A stretch of DNA of 64,000 bases from Pseudomonas kuykendallii (GCF_900106975.1 NZ_FNNU01000004.1:434001-498000), one strand, 5' to 3'; numbered from the stretch's first letter, positions 17,417 to 25,932 are shown. The notes: a model not told the origin generated them from the sequence alone. Made by a program: numbers and translations.

Positions 17417-18136
17417 ATGCGTGAATCATGGCTTCTTCTGACGCTTTGCCTGGGCGGCTGCGCCTCGCAGTTGCAAACCACCAACATCCAGCGCGAGGTC
17501 GGCGATTTCGACCTCAAGCTCGGCTCGGCCCCGACCCGCAGCATGGCCCAGGGCCTGGTCAAGCCGCAGACCAGCGGCCAGGTGCACGGCGGCTTCGACC
17601 TGACCCACAGCAGCGGCTGGTACCTCGGGCAATGGGCGCCGGACCTCGCCCCGGAGCAAGGCGAGCAGTTGACAATGGAAACCTACGCCGGCTTCAAGCA
17701 CCCGGTGGACGATCACTTCGGCTACGAACTGGGCACCCTGCTCAACAGCTATCCGAGCGTCGGCCAGATGGAAGTCGAGGAGTACTACGGCGGGCTGACG
17801 GTGTTTGGCCATCGCCTGGGCGCGTCCTTCAGCCTCGACCCCGACCGCCAGGACCGCACCCTGCTGGCCAACTTCGACCTGCAGGAATCACTGGGCTTCC
17901 AGGTGATCGTGAAGTACGGCAACCATGTGCTGCAATCGCCCGTGGCACTGGCCGACGGCGCCAACGTCCGCGTATTCAACGACTGGTCGGTGAACCTGAG
18001 CCGCCCCTGGCTGGGCTTCGACCTCAACCTGTCCTACAGCGCCTCCAGCCTGAGTGACGGCGAGTGTTCGGCCTATTCCGGCTTCAACACCCGCTGCGAC
18101 GGTGCCATGCGCTTCCAGGCCTCGCGCCCGCTGTAG
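17417..18136 (+). CDS. TorF-family putative outer membrane protein with lipobox
   Basis: A 239-residue protein of the family annotated as TorF putative porins (TIGR02001 type). The N terminus MRESWLLLTLCLGGCASQ carries a signal with an LGGC lipobox, which is not typical of porins and suggests lipid anchoring. The rest is alternating beta strands with aromatic ends (GWYLGQWAP, YYGGLTVFG, NDWSVNLSRPWLGFDLNLSYS). AGGAG lies 8 bases before the ATG but within a hairpin. The substrate is unknown. It converges with the sugar dehydrogenase gene 2 bases later. Confidence 0.75.
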   Translation: MRESWLLLTLCLGGCASQLQTTNIQREVGDFDLKLGSAPTRSMAQGLVKPQTSGQVHGGFDLTHSSGWYLGQWAPDLAPEQGEQLTMETYAGFKHPVDDHFGYELGTLLNSYPSVGQMEVEEYYGGLTVFGHRLGASFSLDPDRQDRTLLANFDLQESLGFQVIVKYGNHVLQSPVALADGANVRVFNDWSVNLSRPWLGFDLNLSYSASSLSDGECSAYSGFNTRCDGAMRFQASRPL

Positions 18137-18138
18137 CC

Positions 18139-19257
18139 TTACTCCAGGCCGACCTTCAGCAGTTGCCCGTCGGACGCATCGGTCAGCAGGTAGAGGTAGC
18201 CATCCGGTCCCTGGCGGACGTCGCGGATGCGGCTGCCGAAGTTTTCCAGCAGGCGTTCCTCGCCAACCACCTTGTCGCCCTCCAGCTGCAGGCGGATCAG
18301 GTAGCCGCGCAGCGCGCCGATGAACAGACTTTGCCGCCATTCGGGGAAGCGCGGGTGGTCGTAGAAGGCCATCCCGCTGATCGCCGGCGACTTCTCCCAC
18401 ACGTGCAGCGGCGGCTCGGTGCCTTCGACGAACTCGCCGCGCGCCTCGGGAATCGGCAGCAGGCTGTAGTTGATGCCGTGCGTCGCCAGCGGCCAGCCGT
18501 AGTTCCTGCCGGCGGCCGGGACGTTCACCTCATCGCCCCCGCGCGGACCGTGCTCGTGGCTCCAGAGGGCGCCGCTCCAGGGGTTGATCGCCGCGCCCTG
18601 CTGGTTGCGATGCCCGTAGGACCAGATTTCCCCACGCACGCCGGCCTGGCCGACGAAGGGGTTGTCGTGGGGCACGCTGCCGTCCGCGTGCAGGCGCACC
18701 AGCTTGCCCTGCAGCTTGTCGAGGTCCTGGGCAGTGGACCGCTGGTTATTCTCGCCCAGGGCGATGAACAGGTAGCCGTCGCGATCGAACGCCAGGCGCG
18801 ACCCGAAATGCTCCCCGGTGGAGAGCTTGGGCTGCTGGCGGAAGATCACCTGGAAGTCCTCCAGGCGCGAACCGTCGCTCGCCAGGCGACCGCGCCCCAC
18901 CGTCGTCCCGGCCTTGTCCTCGCCCGCCTCCGCGTAGGACAGGTAGACCAGGCGGTCCCGGGCGAAATCCGGCGACAGTGCCACGTCGAGCAAGCCGCCC
19001 TGCCCGCGCGCGAAGACCTCGGGCACGCCGCCCAGCGGCGCGGACAGGCCGGCGTCGCCGAGCAGGCGCAGGTTGCCGCTGCGCTCGGTGATGAGCATGT
19101 CTCTGCCGCCGGGAAGGAAGGCCAGCGCCCAGGGGTTTTCCAGCCCGCCGACCACCTCCACCACGCTCAGCTCGCCGCCCCCGGACGCCTGCGCGGCCGC
19201 CTCGGTAGCCCACAACAGGGCGCCGCACAACAGCGGCAGAAGGGTTCTTGGCATCAT
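18139..19257 (-). CDS. PQQ-dependent sugar (aldose/sorbosone) dehydrogenase family protein
   Basis: A 372-residue secreted protein; signal peptide MMPRTLLPLLCGALLWATEAAA cleaved near residue 23. It has the six-bladed propeller of soluble aldose sugar dehydrogenases (GSDH family), with GLENPWALAFLPGG, the Ca/PQQ region HRNQQGAAINPWSGALWSHEHGPRGGDEVN and NYGWP. The E. coli relative YliI (Asd) has the same length and needs added PQQ. The periplasmic enzyme oxidises aldose sugars. Two adjacent ATG codons (19257, 19254) are possible starts. It is divergent from the pseudouridine synthase gene. Confidence 0.88.
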   Translation of the reverse strand: MMPRTLLPLLCGALLWATEAAAQASGGGELSVVEVVGGLENPWALAFLPGGRDMLITERSGNLRLLGDAGLSAPLGGVPEVFARGQGGLLDVALSPDFARDRLVYLSYAEAGEDKAGTTVGRGRLASDGSRLEDFQVIFRQQPKLSTGEHFGSRLAFDRDGYLFIALGENNQRSTAQDLDKLQGKLVRLHADGSVPHDNPFVGQAGVRGEIWSYGHRNQQGAAINPWSGALWSHEHGPRGGDEVNVPAAGRNYGWPLATHGINYSLLPIPEARGEFVEGTEPPLHVWEKSPAISGMAFYDHPRFPEWRQSLFIGALRGYLIRLQLEGDKVVGEERLLENFGSRIRDVRQGPDGYLYLLTDASDGQLLKVGLE

Positions 19258-19369
19258 GCAGTCGGTCCTCTGGATGAAAATCCCGCGAACAGTCTGACCG
19301 CTGCGCCAGGCATTCCGCGACGAATCACATAGCCGGTTACAATCCCCCACCGTCTTCAGAGCCCAGACC

Positions 19370-20092
19370 ATGACCGAACCCGTGCGCCTCTCCAAACGCC
19401 TCGCCGAACTGCTGCCCTGCTCGCGCCGCGAGGCCGAACTCTATATCGAGGGCGGCTGGGTCAGCGTGGATGGCAAGGTGGTCGAGGAACCGCAGTTCAA
19501 GGTCGATGCCCAGCGCATCGAACTGCTGCCCGGCGCCGTGGCCGCACCGATCGGCTTCGCCACCCTGCTGCTGCACAAGCCGGCGGGTTACGGCATCGGC
19601 TCGGGCGCCAACTCCGTGCAGCAACTGCTCGGCGCCGAGCACCACGCCGACGACGACAGCTCCGGGCAACGCCCGGTGAAGAAGCACTTCCTCCGCCAGG
19701 AACTGCTCACGCCACTGGAAACCGATGCCAGCGGGCTGGTGATCTTCAGCCAGAACCACGGCGTTGCGCGGGCGCTGAAGGAAGACGCCGCCAAGCTCGA
19801 GCAGGAGTTCATCGTCGAGGTGAGCGGCACGATCATCGAGAACGGCCTGAAGCGCCTGAACCGCCCGCAAAGCTACAAGGGCCAGCCGGAAACGCCGCTG
19901 AAGGTCAGCTGGCAGAACGAAACGCGCCTGCGCTTCGCCCTCAAGGCGCCGCAACCAGGGCAGATTCGACACTTGTGCGAGGCGGTGGGCCTGCAGGTGG
20001 TGGCGATGAAACGGATCCGCATCGGTCGCGTGGCGATGGCTAAACTGCAGCCGGGGGAATGGCGCTATCTCAAGCCCGACGAGCGTTTCTGA
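19370..20092 (+). CDS. rRNA pseudouridine synthase, RsuA/RluF type
   Basis: A 240-residue protein with an N-terminal S4 RNA-binding domain (residues 6-55, RLSKRLAELLPCSRREAELYI) and a PseudoU_synth_2 catalytic domain containing LLTPLETDASGLVIFS, with the catalytic Asp near residue 125, and a C-terminal GQIRHLCEAVGLQVVAMKRIRIG. This is the RsuA/RluB/E/F group; the closest assignment is an RluF-like enzyme, but the exact rRNA target is not decided by sequence. A TACAAT -10 box at 19338-19343 lies just upstream. Confidence 0.88.
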   Translation: MTEPVRLSKRLAELLPCSRREAELYIEGGWVSVDGKVVEEPQFKVDAQRIELLPGAVAAPIGFATLLLHKPAGYGIGSGANSVQQLLGAEHHADDDSSGQRPVKKHFLRQELLTPLETDASGLVIFSQNHGVARALKEDAAKLEQEFIVEVSGTIIENGLKRLNRPQSYKGQPETPLKVSWQNETRLRFALKAPQPGQIRHLCEAVGLQVVAMKRIRIGRVAMAKLQPGEWRYLKPDERF

Positions 20093-20203
20093 GGCCCGTC
20101 CTGGAACCCTCGGCGCAGGGCGCCAGCGTGGTGAAACAGCGAACCGCATGGCCTTCGCGCAGTCGAACCTGCGGTCAACGCAGCACATGGGGACACAAGA
20201 AGA

Positions 20204-20728
20204 ATGAAGAAATGGATTGTCCTGGCCGCTTCGCTCGGCCTCGCCGGATGCAGCTCGTCGATGTGCGACAGCCCGTGGAGCCGCTCCGACTGCCAGACCG
20301 AGCGCCTGCTTTACCAGAACGACCTGCTGCAGGCGAAGATCCTGGTCGGCTCCGGCGATCTGGAAAGCCTGGAACTGGCCGAGGCGCTGCTCGATCGCGC
20401 CGCACGCGACGACCAGACCGGCGAAACCGCTTTCTACAAGGCCGTGCTGCTGATCCGTCTCGGCCCGCAGACGGACGAAGTCCTCAAGCTGCTGGAGAAG
20501 GCCGTCGCCAAGGGCCATCCGCACGCCACCGCGCTGATGTACAAGATCTATTCAGAACCCTTCCTGGTCAGCGAGGCCGATCCCGAACGGGCCGAGGAAT
20601 ACCGCGCCGACTACGCCAACCTGGACGTGGCGAAAAGCGGCTACCCGTCCTTCGAGCGAGCGCTGGCGCTGGTCAACGCACTGGTCACGCCGCCGCCCGA
20701 AAGCCTCACGCCCGTCGATCCCCAGTAG
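20204..20728 (+). CDS. Uncharacterised lipoprotein with TPR-like helices
   Basis: A 174-residue protein with a lipoprotein signal ([19 protein letters not shown], lipobox LAGC). The mature part is helical, with [31 protein letters not shown] and [21 protein letters not shown] resembling Sel1/TPR repeats. No named family is recognised. Its last 23 bases overlap the 3' end of the convergent thioredoxin-reductase-like gene. Confidence 0.8.
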   Translation: MKKWIVLAASLGLAGCSSSMCDSPWSRSDCQTERLLYQNDLLQAKILVGSGDLESLELAEALLDRAARDDQTGETAFYKAVLLIRLGPQTDEVLKLLEKAVAKGHPHATALMYKIYSEPFLVSEADPERAEEYRADYANLDVAKSGYPSFERALALVNALVTPPPESLTPVDPQ

Positions 20729-21650
20729 CTTCGCGCCCGCGGGCCGGCCGGCTCCAGGGGTTGGCCTCGAGGCTGTTGTGGATCGCCGTCGCCGCCTGCG
20801 CCGCCTGGCCGGTCGCTGTGCTCACCTGGTGCAGCGCCGAAACCACGTCGCCGGCGGCATAGAGCCCGGGCACGCTGGTGCATTGCTGGCGGTCCACCCG
20901 CAGCGCTCCGCTCTCGTCACACACAGCTCCCAGCCTGATCGCCAACTCCGAGCGCACCCGCGACCCCAGCGTGGGATAGACCATGTCGAAGCACAGCTCC
21001 TCGCCCTTGCAGGTGAGCAGGATGACCTTGTCGTCCTCGATCCGCATGCGATCGACACGGTCGCCGATCATGCGAATGCCGTAGTGTTCGGCGAGCTCCA
21101 ACGCCTGCGCGCAGGCTTCGTTTTCGCCATGGGCGATCACCGTCACCCGGTCGGTGAAGGTGCGCAGGAACACCGCGTGGCGGATGGCGCATTCCGCCTC
21201 GCCATAGACCGCCACGTCGTCGCCATCGACCTCATAGCCGTCGCAGATCGCGCAGAGGCGCACGCGCGCCGCGCGGATGGCGTCGTAGGGTTCTTCCAGC
21301 TCGGGCGGCAGCTCATCCTCGATGCCGGTGGCCAGCAGTACGCTGCGCGCCTGCAACCGGCTGCCGTCGTCCAGTACGGCCTCGAAGTGCAGGTCGTCCC
21401 GGCGCTGCAGGCTGCGCACCTGGGTGTGCAGGGTTATGGCGCCATAGCCATCGACCTGCTGCCGGAGACGGGCCAGCAGGTCGATGCCGGAAATGCCGGG
21501 AGGAAAACCCGGATAGTTGTGCGACAGCGGGATCAGCTCGGCGCGGCTGGCGCCGCCGTCGATCAGCCGGATGTCGCGGTGAAAGCGCGCAAGGTAGATC
21601 GCCGCGGTGAGCCCGGCAGGACCTGCGCCGATGATCAGGCAGTCGATCAT
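20706..21650 (-). CDS. Thioredoxin reductase-like NAD(P)/FAD oxidoreductase
   Basis: A 314-residue pyridine nucleotide-disulfide oxidoreductase. The FAD loop [15 protein letters not shown] lies at residues 8-22, the redox CAIC at about 132-135, and the FAD-closing ATxGxxAA-like part is [28 protein letters not shown] near 265-292. The NADPH loop is changed: [13 protein letters not shown] instead of GGGxSA, so the cofactor preference may differ. It is shorter and more diverged than TrxB, thus probably a TrxB-like enzyme with another partner. It is monocistronic. Confidence 0.82.
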   Translation of the reverse strand: MIDCLIIGAGPAGLTAAIYLARFHRDIRLIDGGASRAELIPLSHNYPGFPPGISGIDLLARLRQQVDGYGAITLHTQVRSLQRRDDLHFEAVLDDGSRLQARSVLLATGIEDELPPELEEPYDAIRAARVRLCAICDGYEVDGDDVAVYGEAECAIRHAVFLRTFTDRVTVIAHGENEACAQALELAEHYGIRMIGDRVDRMRIEDDKVILLTCKGEELCFDMVYPTLGSRVRSELAIRLGAVCDESGALRVDRQQCTSVPGLYAAGDVVSALHQVSTATGQAAQAATAIHNSLEANPWSRPARGREATGDRRA

Positions 21651-21732
21651 GGCGCACCGCCCGATGCGCGCCCTGGCCGTGCTTCGGCCGGCTTACGTCC
21701 GCTCATGGGAGCTCCTCGAGGTAGGCCGCCGC

Positions 21733-22128
21733 TCAGTGCGCGGCGACACGGGCCAGTGCATCGCCGAAGGTATCCGCGCTCAGCGGCTGGTAGGAATCGC
21801 TCGTGCCGCCGAGCTTTTCGTCAAGCAGCGGTTGCAGCCGTCGCCAGCGCGCCTCGTCGTCCAACCAATCGAGCAGTTGCGAACCCAGCGGCGTGATGGC
21901 GAAGATCCACGCTTCCTCGTCGAACGGCAGCGAGGCGCGGATGAAGCCGTTGCTGGCCAGGGCGTCGCCTGCCGCCAGGATCGCCCGGATGACTTCGGGG
22001 TCATCGGCGCGGGTTCCGATGCGCGCCGCGACCACGACGCTGGCATCGTGAAAACCCAGGACTTCATCGCGTCTCGCGATCCTCAGTAGGTCCCGGATCG
22101 TCGCCCAGTCGGCGGTGAAATCGGTCAT
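21733..22128 (-). CDS. Uncharacterised soluble protein (131 residues)
   Basis: The frame begins MTDFTADWATIRDLLRIARR at the ATG at 22128. The protein is helical, acidic, without signal peptide, with FDEEAWIFAITPLGSQLLDWLDDEARWRRLQPLLDE as its most distinctive part. It resembles small winged-helix-like proteins (a helix pair, then ASNGFIRASLPF as a wing), but no family is recognised. The upstream open extension to 22269 is rejected as it has no ribosome binding site. It is divergent from the lipoprotein gene at 22268. Confidence 0.72.
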   Translation of the reverse strand: MTDFTADWATIRDLLRIARRDEVLGFHDASVVVAARIGTRADDPEVIRAILAAGDALASNGFIRASLPFDEEAWIFAITPLGSQLLDWLDDEARWRRLQPLLDEKLGGTSDSYQPLSADTFGDALARVAAH

Positions 22129-22267
22129 CGATAGGCTCCAGATAATGGTGATCATCCCTAACTGACCGTCTCCAGCGGGCATCGCTCGTGCCAGTGGTCG
22201 GCTCGCCGGGCGAACTGCGAGACCCTCTTGCGCCTCTGATGAGGTGTCACGGACAGAGACTGCCTCC

Positions 22268-23125
22268 ATGCGCCCTGCTTATCGACACGCGTTCCTGCTG
22301 GTGCTCGCCAGCGCCCTGCTGCTGCAAAGCTGTACCCGCATCGGCCTCGCCTACCGCCATCTGGACCGGCTGATTCCCTGGTCGGTGAGCGACTACCTGG
22401 ACATGACCCCGGAGCAGCGCAGCGCTTTCGACAGCCAGCTGCGCGAACAGTTGAGCTGGCACTGCAGGACCCAGCTGCCGGGCTATCTCGCCTGGATGGA
22501 CAAGGTCCACGCGATGGTCGCCGAGCGGCGGGTCAGCGAACCCGAGCTGCGCGCGCGGCTGGCGGAGGCGAAGCAGGCGGTGGCCACGGTGGCGGAGGAA
22601 ATCACCCCGTCGACGGTGGAGATGCTGCGCGGCCTTAACGACGAGCAGGTCGAGGAACTGGCGACGTCCTTCGCCGACGACCGCCGCGAGCGCAGGGAGA
22701 AGTACCTGGACGTGCCGCTGCAGGAGCAGATCGACGAGCGCGCCGAACGCATGCGCAAACGCCTGGAAACCTGGATGGGGCGCCTCAGCGAGGCGCAACG
22801 GCAACGCGTACGGCTGTGGTCGAGTTCGCTGGGCGAGCAGAACCAGGCCTGGCTGGAAAACCGCGCGCGCTGGCAGGACGAACTGCTGATCGCCCTCGAA
22901 CAGCGCCACAGCGCGGAGTTCGCCGGACGGATCAAGGTGCTTCTGCAGCAGCGTGAAACGCTATGGACGGAGAGTTACCGCCAGGCGTTCGCGGCCACCG
23001 AACAGGCCGGGATCGACCTGTTCGTCGACCTGATGGCGACCGCCAGCGACACCCAGCGCGCCACGCTGCTCAAGCGCGGCGCCGCGTTGCGCGAGGATTT
23101 CGCCGGGATAAAATGCCAGGATTGA
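22268..23125 (+). CDS. DUF6279-type lipoprotein
   Basis: A 285-residue envelope protein with lipoprotein signal (MRPAYRHAFLLVLASALLLQSCTRIG, lipobox LQSC). The mature part is almost wholly helical and charged, starting with the family hallmark LAYRHLDRLIPWSVSDYLDMTPEQRSAF, shown here as LIPWSVSDYLDMTPEQ. Role unknown; periplasmic location is inferred. It converges with mgtE, whose stop lies 13 bases further. Confidence 0.8.
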   Translation: MRPAYRHAFLLVLASALLLQSCTRIGLAYRHLDRLIPWSVSDYLDMTPEQRSAFDSQLREQLSWHCRTQLPGYLAWMDKVHAMVAERRVSEPELRARLAEAKQAVATVAEEITPSTVEMLRGLNDEQVEELATSFADDRRERREKYLDVPLQEQIDERAERMRKRLETWMGRLSEAQRQRVRLWSSSLGEQNQAWLENRARWQDELLIALEQRHSAEFAGRIKVLLQQRETLWTESYRQAFAATEQAGIDLFVDLMATASDTQRATLLKRGAALREDFAGIKCQD

Positions 23126-23137
23126 AGACGCGGGAGG

Positions 23138-24580
23138 TCACAGCAGGAAGAGAGTCGCCAGGCCGAGGAAGATGAAGAAGCCGCCGCTGTCGGTCATCGC
23201 GGTGATCATCACGCTGGCGCCCATCGCCGGGTCGCGGCCCAGCCGCGCCAGGGTCATCGGAATCAGCACGCCCATCAGCGCGGCCAGCAGCAGGTTCAGC
23301 GTCATCGCCGCGGTCATCACCACGCCCAGCGACCAGCTGCCGTAGAGCGCATAGGCGACCGCACCGATCACCCCGCCCCAGACCAGCCCGTTGACCAGCG
23401 CGACTGCCAGCTCCTTGCGCAGCAGACGCTGCGTGTTGCCGGTGCCGACCTGGTCCAGCGCCATCGCGCGGACGATCATGGTGATGGTCTGGTTGCCCGA
23501 GTTGCCGCCGATGCCGGCAACGATCGGCATCAGCGCGGCGAGCGCCACCAGTTTCTCGATCGAACCCTCGAACAGGCCGATCACCCGCGACGCGATGAAC
23601 GCGGTGATCAGGTTGATCGCCAGCCAGGACCAGCGGTTGCGCAGCGATTTCCAGACCGAGGCGAAGATGTCTTCCTCCTCGCGCAGACCGGCCATGCTGA
23701 GGACTTCGCTTTCGCTCTCCTCGCGGATCAGGTCGACCATCTCGTCGATGGTCAGGCGGCCGATCAGCTTGCCGTTCTTGTCCACCACCGGGGCGGAAAC
23801 CAGGTCGTAGCGCTCGAAGGCCTGGGCGGCGTCGTAGCCGTCCTCGTCCGGGTGGAAACTCACCGGATCGTTGGCCATCACCTCGGCGACCTGTTTCTCC
23901 GGGTCGTTGACCAGCAGCCGCTTGACCGGCAGCACGCCCTTGAGCACGCCGTCGTAATCGACCACGAAGAGTTTGTCGGTGTGGCTCGGCAGTTCCTTCA
24001 GGCGGCGCAGGTAGCGCAACACCACTTCCAGGCTGACGTCCTCGCGGATGGTGACCATCTCGAAGTCCATCAGCGCACCGACCTGGTCCTCCTCGTAGGA
24101 CAACGCCGAGCGCACGCGCTCGCGCTGCTGCGCATCGAGGGTTTCCATCAGCTCGTGGACGACGTCGCGCGGCAGCTCCGGCGCCAGGTCGGCGAGTTCG
24201 TCGGCGTCCATCTCCTTGGCCGCGGCGAGCAACTCGTGATCGTCCATGTCGGCGATCAGGTTTTCCCGGACGGCATCGGAAACTTCGAGGAGGATGTCGC
24301 CGTCGTTCTCGGACTTGACCAGTTGCCAGACGGTCAGACGGTCGTCGAGCGGCAGCGCTTCGAGAATGTGGGCGACGTCGGCGGGGTGAAGCTCATCGAG
24401 CTTGCGTTGCAGCTCGGCGAGGTTCTGCCGGTGCACCAGGTTTTCCACGCGATCGTGGTGCATGCCTTCCTGACGGTGCGTCAGGTCTTCCACCAGCTTG
24501 TGCCGGTGCAGCAGATCGATCACCTGCGCCAGGCGATCCTGCAGGCTTTCTTGCGGTTTCTTGATTTCTACTTCGTTCAT
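23138..24580 (-). CDS. mgtE: Magnesium transporter MgtE
   Basis: A 480-residue protein with the order known for MgtE: a cytosolic superhelical N domain (about 30-165), two CBS domains (about 170-295) that sense Mg2+, a plug helix, and five membrane helices (about 320-478). The signature MPIVAGIGGNSGNQ lies near 366 and the pore Asp in GFFIFLGL's preceding MTDSG near 464. It is an inner membrane Mg2+ channel gated by intracellular Mg2+. The ATG at 24580 (MNEVEIKKPQ) fits homologues; the extension to 24622 is not needed. Confidence 0.95.
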   Translation of the reverse strand: MNEVEIKKPQESLQDRLAQVIDLLHRHKLVEDLTHRQEGMHHDRVENLVHRQNLAELQRKLDELHPADVAHILEALPLDDRLTVWQLVKSENDGDILLEVSDAVRENLIADMDDHELLAAAKEMDADELADLAPELPRDVVHELMETLDAQQRERVRSALSYEEDQVGALMDFEMVTIREDVSLEVVLRYLRRLKELPSHTDKLFVVDYDGVLKGVLPVKRLLVNDPEKQVAEVMANDPVSFHPDEDGYDAAQAFERYDLVSAPVVDKNGKLIGRLTIDEMVDLIREESESEVLSMAGLREEEDIFASVWKSLRNRWSWLAINLITAFIASRVIGLFEGSIEKLVALAALMPIVAGIGGNSGNQTITMIVRAMALDQVGTGNTQRLLRKELAVALVNGLVWGGVIGAVAYALYGSWSLGVVMTAAMTLNLLLAALMGVLIPMTLARLGRDPAMGASVMITAMTDSGGFFIFLGLATLFLL

Positions 24581-24890
24581 GGCGCACTCCCCCCCCAGCA
24601 GCGGCGCGCGCCAAGGGTTCAATCGGTCATGTGATCGGCGAAACGGGCTTTTAAGCGACTACTGGGTAAGTCCATGGGGGTGTTCCACAAGCCCCGGCGG
24701 GGCTGACGCCGGCAATCATACCCACTGCCCGGCGCCTTTGCACTCGACAAAACCCGACCAAGAACAAACGTTTGCGAAGCGAATCTCGGCGAAGGCTGAA
24801 TAGCCGTGCGACGCCATGGAACGACGCCGGGACACCTCGTGCGCGCGGCGAGCAACTACACTGCGCTCGTTTCGTCAGGAGGACGTTTCC
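24581..24890. other. 310-base divergent intergenic region, mgtE leader
   Basis: It contains no ORF with coding character. On the mgtE side it holds a perfect small hairpin AGCCCC-GGC-GGGGCT (24690-24704) about 110 bases before the mgtE start. I do not recognise the M-box or mgtA-type Mg2+ riboswitch signatures. AGGAGG (24877-24882) belongs to the DUF4124 gene. Confidence 0.6.
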
Positions 24891-25409
24891 ATGCATGGAT
24901 CGCTATACGCAGGGCTCTTCGCCCTGGCGCTCGGCCTGCCGCACGCCGCGACGGCCGCCAGCGTGTTCCGCTGCGTCGACGCCGCGGGCAAGGTCACCTT
25001 CAGCCAGCGCGGCTGCCCCATCGACCAGCAGCAGGCGCTGCAACAGGCCGAGAATCCGACGCCGGGCAACGGCAAGCCGGTGCCGATGGCGACGCCGAAG
25101 AAGAACGCCGGGGTCAAGTCCGGGAAGAAGCAGGCAAAGCCGCGCGAGCTGGTGGTGACCGGAGGCCAGGATGACGGTTGCGGCAACCTGCTGGACGCGA
25201 GCCAGCGCCGCCAGGCGACGATCCGCCGGGAAGTGCGCGACGGCATGAGCCGGCAGGACATCGAAAGCGCCTTCGGCCGCCCGGACAAGGTCAGCACGCA
25301 AAACGGCCAGGTGCGCTACACCTACGAGGCGGACGGCAATGGCCGCAGCCGCCAGGTGACCTTCGACGAAGCCGGTTGCGTGAAAAGCAAGGCGAAGAAA
25401 AAACGCTGA
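24891..25409 (+). CDS. DUF4124 domain-containing exported protein
   Basis: A 172-residue protein: signal peptide MHGSLYAGLFALALGLPHAATA, then a DUF4124 domain (ASVFRCVDAAGKVTFSQRGCP, residues 23-43, two Cys likely paired), a Lys-rich linker, and a C-terminal region GMSRQDIESAFGRPDKVSTQNGQVRYTYE that resembles the BamE/SmpA fold. A perfect AGGAGG lies eight bases before the ATG at 24891. Function is unknown; the periplasm or outer membrane is the probable site. Confidence 0.85.
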   Translation: MHGSLYAGLFALALGLPHAATAASVFRCVDAAGKVTFSQRGCPIDQQQALQQAENPTPGNGKPVPMATPKKNAGVKSGKKQAKPRELVVTGGQDDGCGNLLDASQRRQATIRREVRDGMSRQDIESAFGRPDKVSTQNGQVRYTYEADGNGRSRQVTFDEAGCVKSKAKKKR

Positions 25410-25417
25410 CAAAGAAA

Positions 25418-25443
25418 AAGGGCCTGCATCGCTGCAGGCCCTT
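25418..25443. terminator. Terminator after the DUF4124 gene and the tRNA-Arg genes
   Basis: An 11-bp perfect stem AAGGGCCTGCA / TGCAGGCCCTT with loop TCGC, preceded by an A-rich run and followed by CCTTGTATGG. The A run becomes a T run on the minus strand, so it works best as the terminator of the minus-strand tRNA transcript, and may serve the convergent DUF4124 gene too. Confidence 0.85.
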
Positions 25444-25450
25444 CCTTGTA

Positions 25451-25527
25451 TGGTGCACTCAGGAGGATTCGAACCTCCGACCGCTCGGTTCGTAGCCGAG
25501 TACTCTATCCAGCTGAGCTATGAGTGC
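25451..25527 (-). tRNA. tRNA-Arg (ACG), copy 2
   Basis: A 77-base tRNA read on the minus strand from GCACTCATAGCTC to encoded CCA. Acceptor stem GCACTCA/TGAGTGC, D-loop AGCTGGATAGAGT, anticodon arm CTCGG-CTACGAA-CCGAG with anticodon ACG, T-arm GGAGG-TTCGAAT-CCTCC. The A34 will be edited to inosine by TadA. It is identical to the copy at 25601-25677. Confidence 0.97.
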
Positions 25528-25568
25528 ATGTGGCGCTTGATGGACCAGGTCACCGCTGGTTGAAACAA

Positions 25569-25594
25569 AATGGCTTGCATCGCTGCAAGCCATT
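25569..25594 (-). terminator. Hairpin between the two tRNA-Arg genes
   Basis: An 11-bp perfect stem AATGGCTTGCA / TGCAAGCCATT with loop TCGC. Loop and inner stem (TGCATCGCTGCA) equal those of the terminator at 25418-25443, so the tRNA and its 3' hairpin probably duplicated together. It may be a partial terminator or a processing guide. Confidence 0.7.
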
Positions 25595-25600
25595 CTAAAT

Positions 25601-25677
25601 TGGTGCACTCAGGAGGATTCGAACCTCCGACCGCTCGGTTCGTAGCCGAGTACTCTATCCAGCTGAGCTATGAGTGC
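25601..25677 (-). tRNA. tRNA-Arg (ACG), copy 1
   Basis: Identical over all 77 bases to the gene at 25451-25527, anticodon ACG, CCA encoded. It is the promoter-proximal copy; a good sigma-70 promoter (25689-25716) lies 12 bases upstream. Confidence 0.97.
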
Positions 25678-25688
25678 ATGGGGTGCGC

Positions 25689-25716
25689 ATTATAGGGAAC
25701 TCGCTCTGTGATTCAA
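25689..25716 (-). promoter_or_regulatory. Sigma-70 promoter of the tRNA-Arg pair
   Basis: On the minus strand TTGAAT (25711-25716) and a perfect TATAAT (25689-25694) are separated by 16 bases. The -10 box ends 11 bases before the tRNA 5' end, leaving a very short leader. Confidence 0.75.
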
Positions 25717-25781
25717 GTAGGTTGTCAGCTATTTCAATACCTTGCTGTTCAACTCACTTGCACCACACCCAGGTAATGCAA

Positions 25782-25872
25782 TGGCGGAGAAGGGGGGATT
25801 CGAACCCCCGACACCCTTGTGAGGTGTACTCCCTTAGCAGGGGAGCGCCTTCGGCCACTCGGCCACCTCTCC
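25782..25872 (-). tRNA. tRNA-Ser (GCT)
   Basis: A 91-base class II tRNA on the minus strand, from GGAGAGGTGGCCGAGTGG to encoded CCA. Anticodon arm CTCCC-CTGCTAA-GGGAG with anticodon GCT (reads AGC/AGU), a long variable arm (TACACCTCACAAGGGTGT) and T-arm GGGGG-TTCGAAT-CCCCC. Confidence 0.97.
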
Positions 25873-25884
25873 GCAACGGGGCGC

Positions 25885-25912
25885 ATGATACCCATGTTCC
25901 CCCGCTTTGCAA
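25885..25912 (-). promoter_or_regulatory. Probable promoter of tRNA-Ser
   Basis: On the minus strand TTGCAA (25907-25912) and TATCAT (25885-25890) are 16 bases apart; the GC-rich GCGCCCCG that follows before the tRNA resembles a discriminator of stringently controlled genes. Confidence 0.5.
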
Positions 25913-25932
25913 AGCCAAAATTTTGAGAAAAA

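Noticed and set aside
24581-24890. Possible Mg2+ riboswitch (M-box) upstream of mgtE
   Set aside because: Only one small perfect hairpin is visible and none of the conserved M-box segments. An Rfam RF00380 scan would decide; a hit would overturn this.
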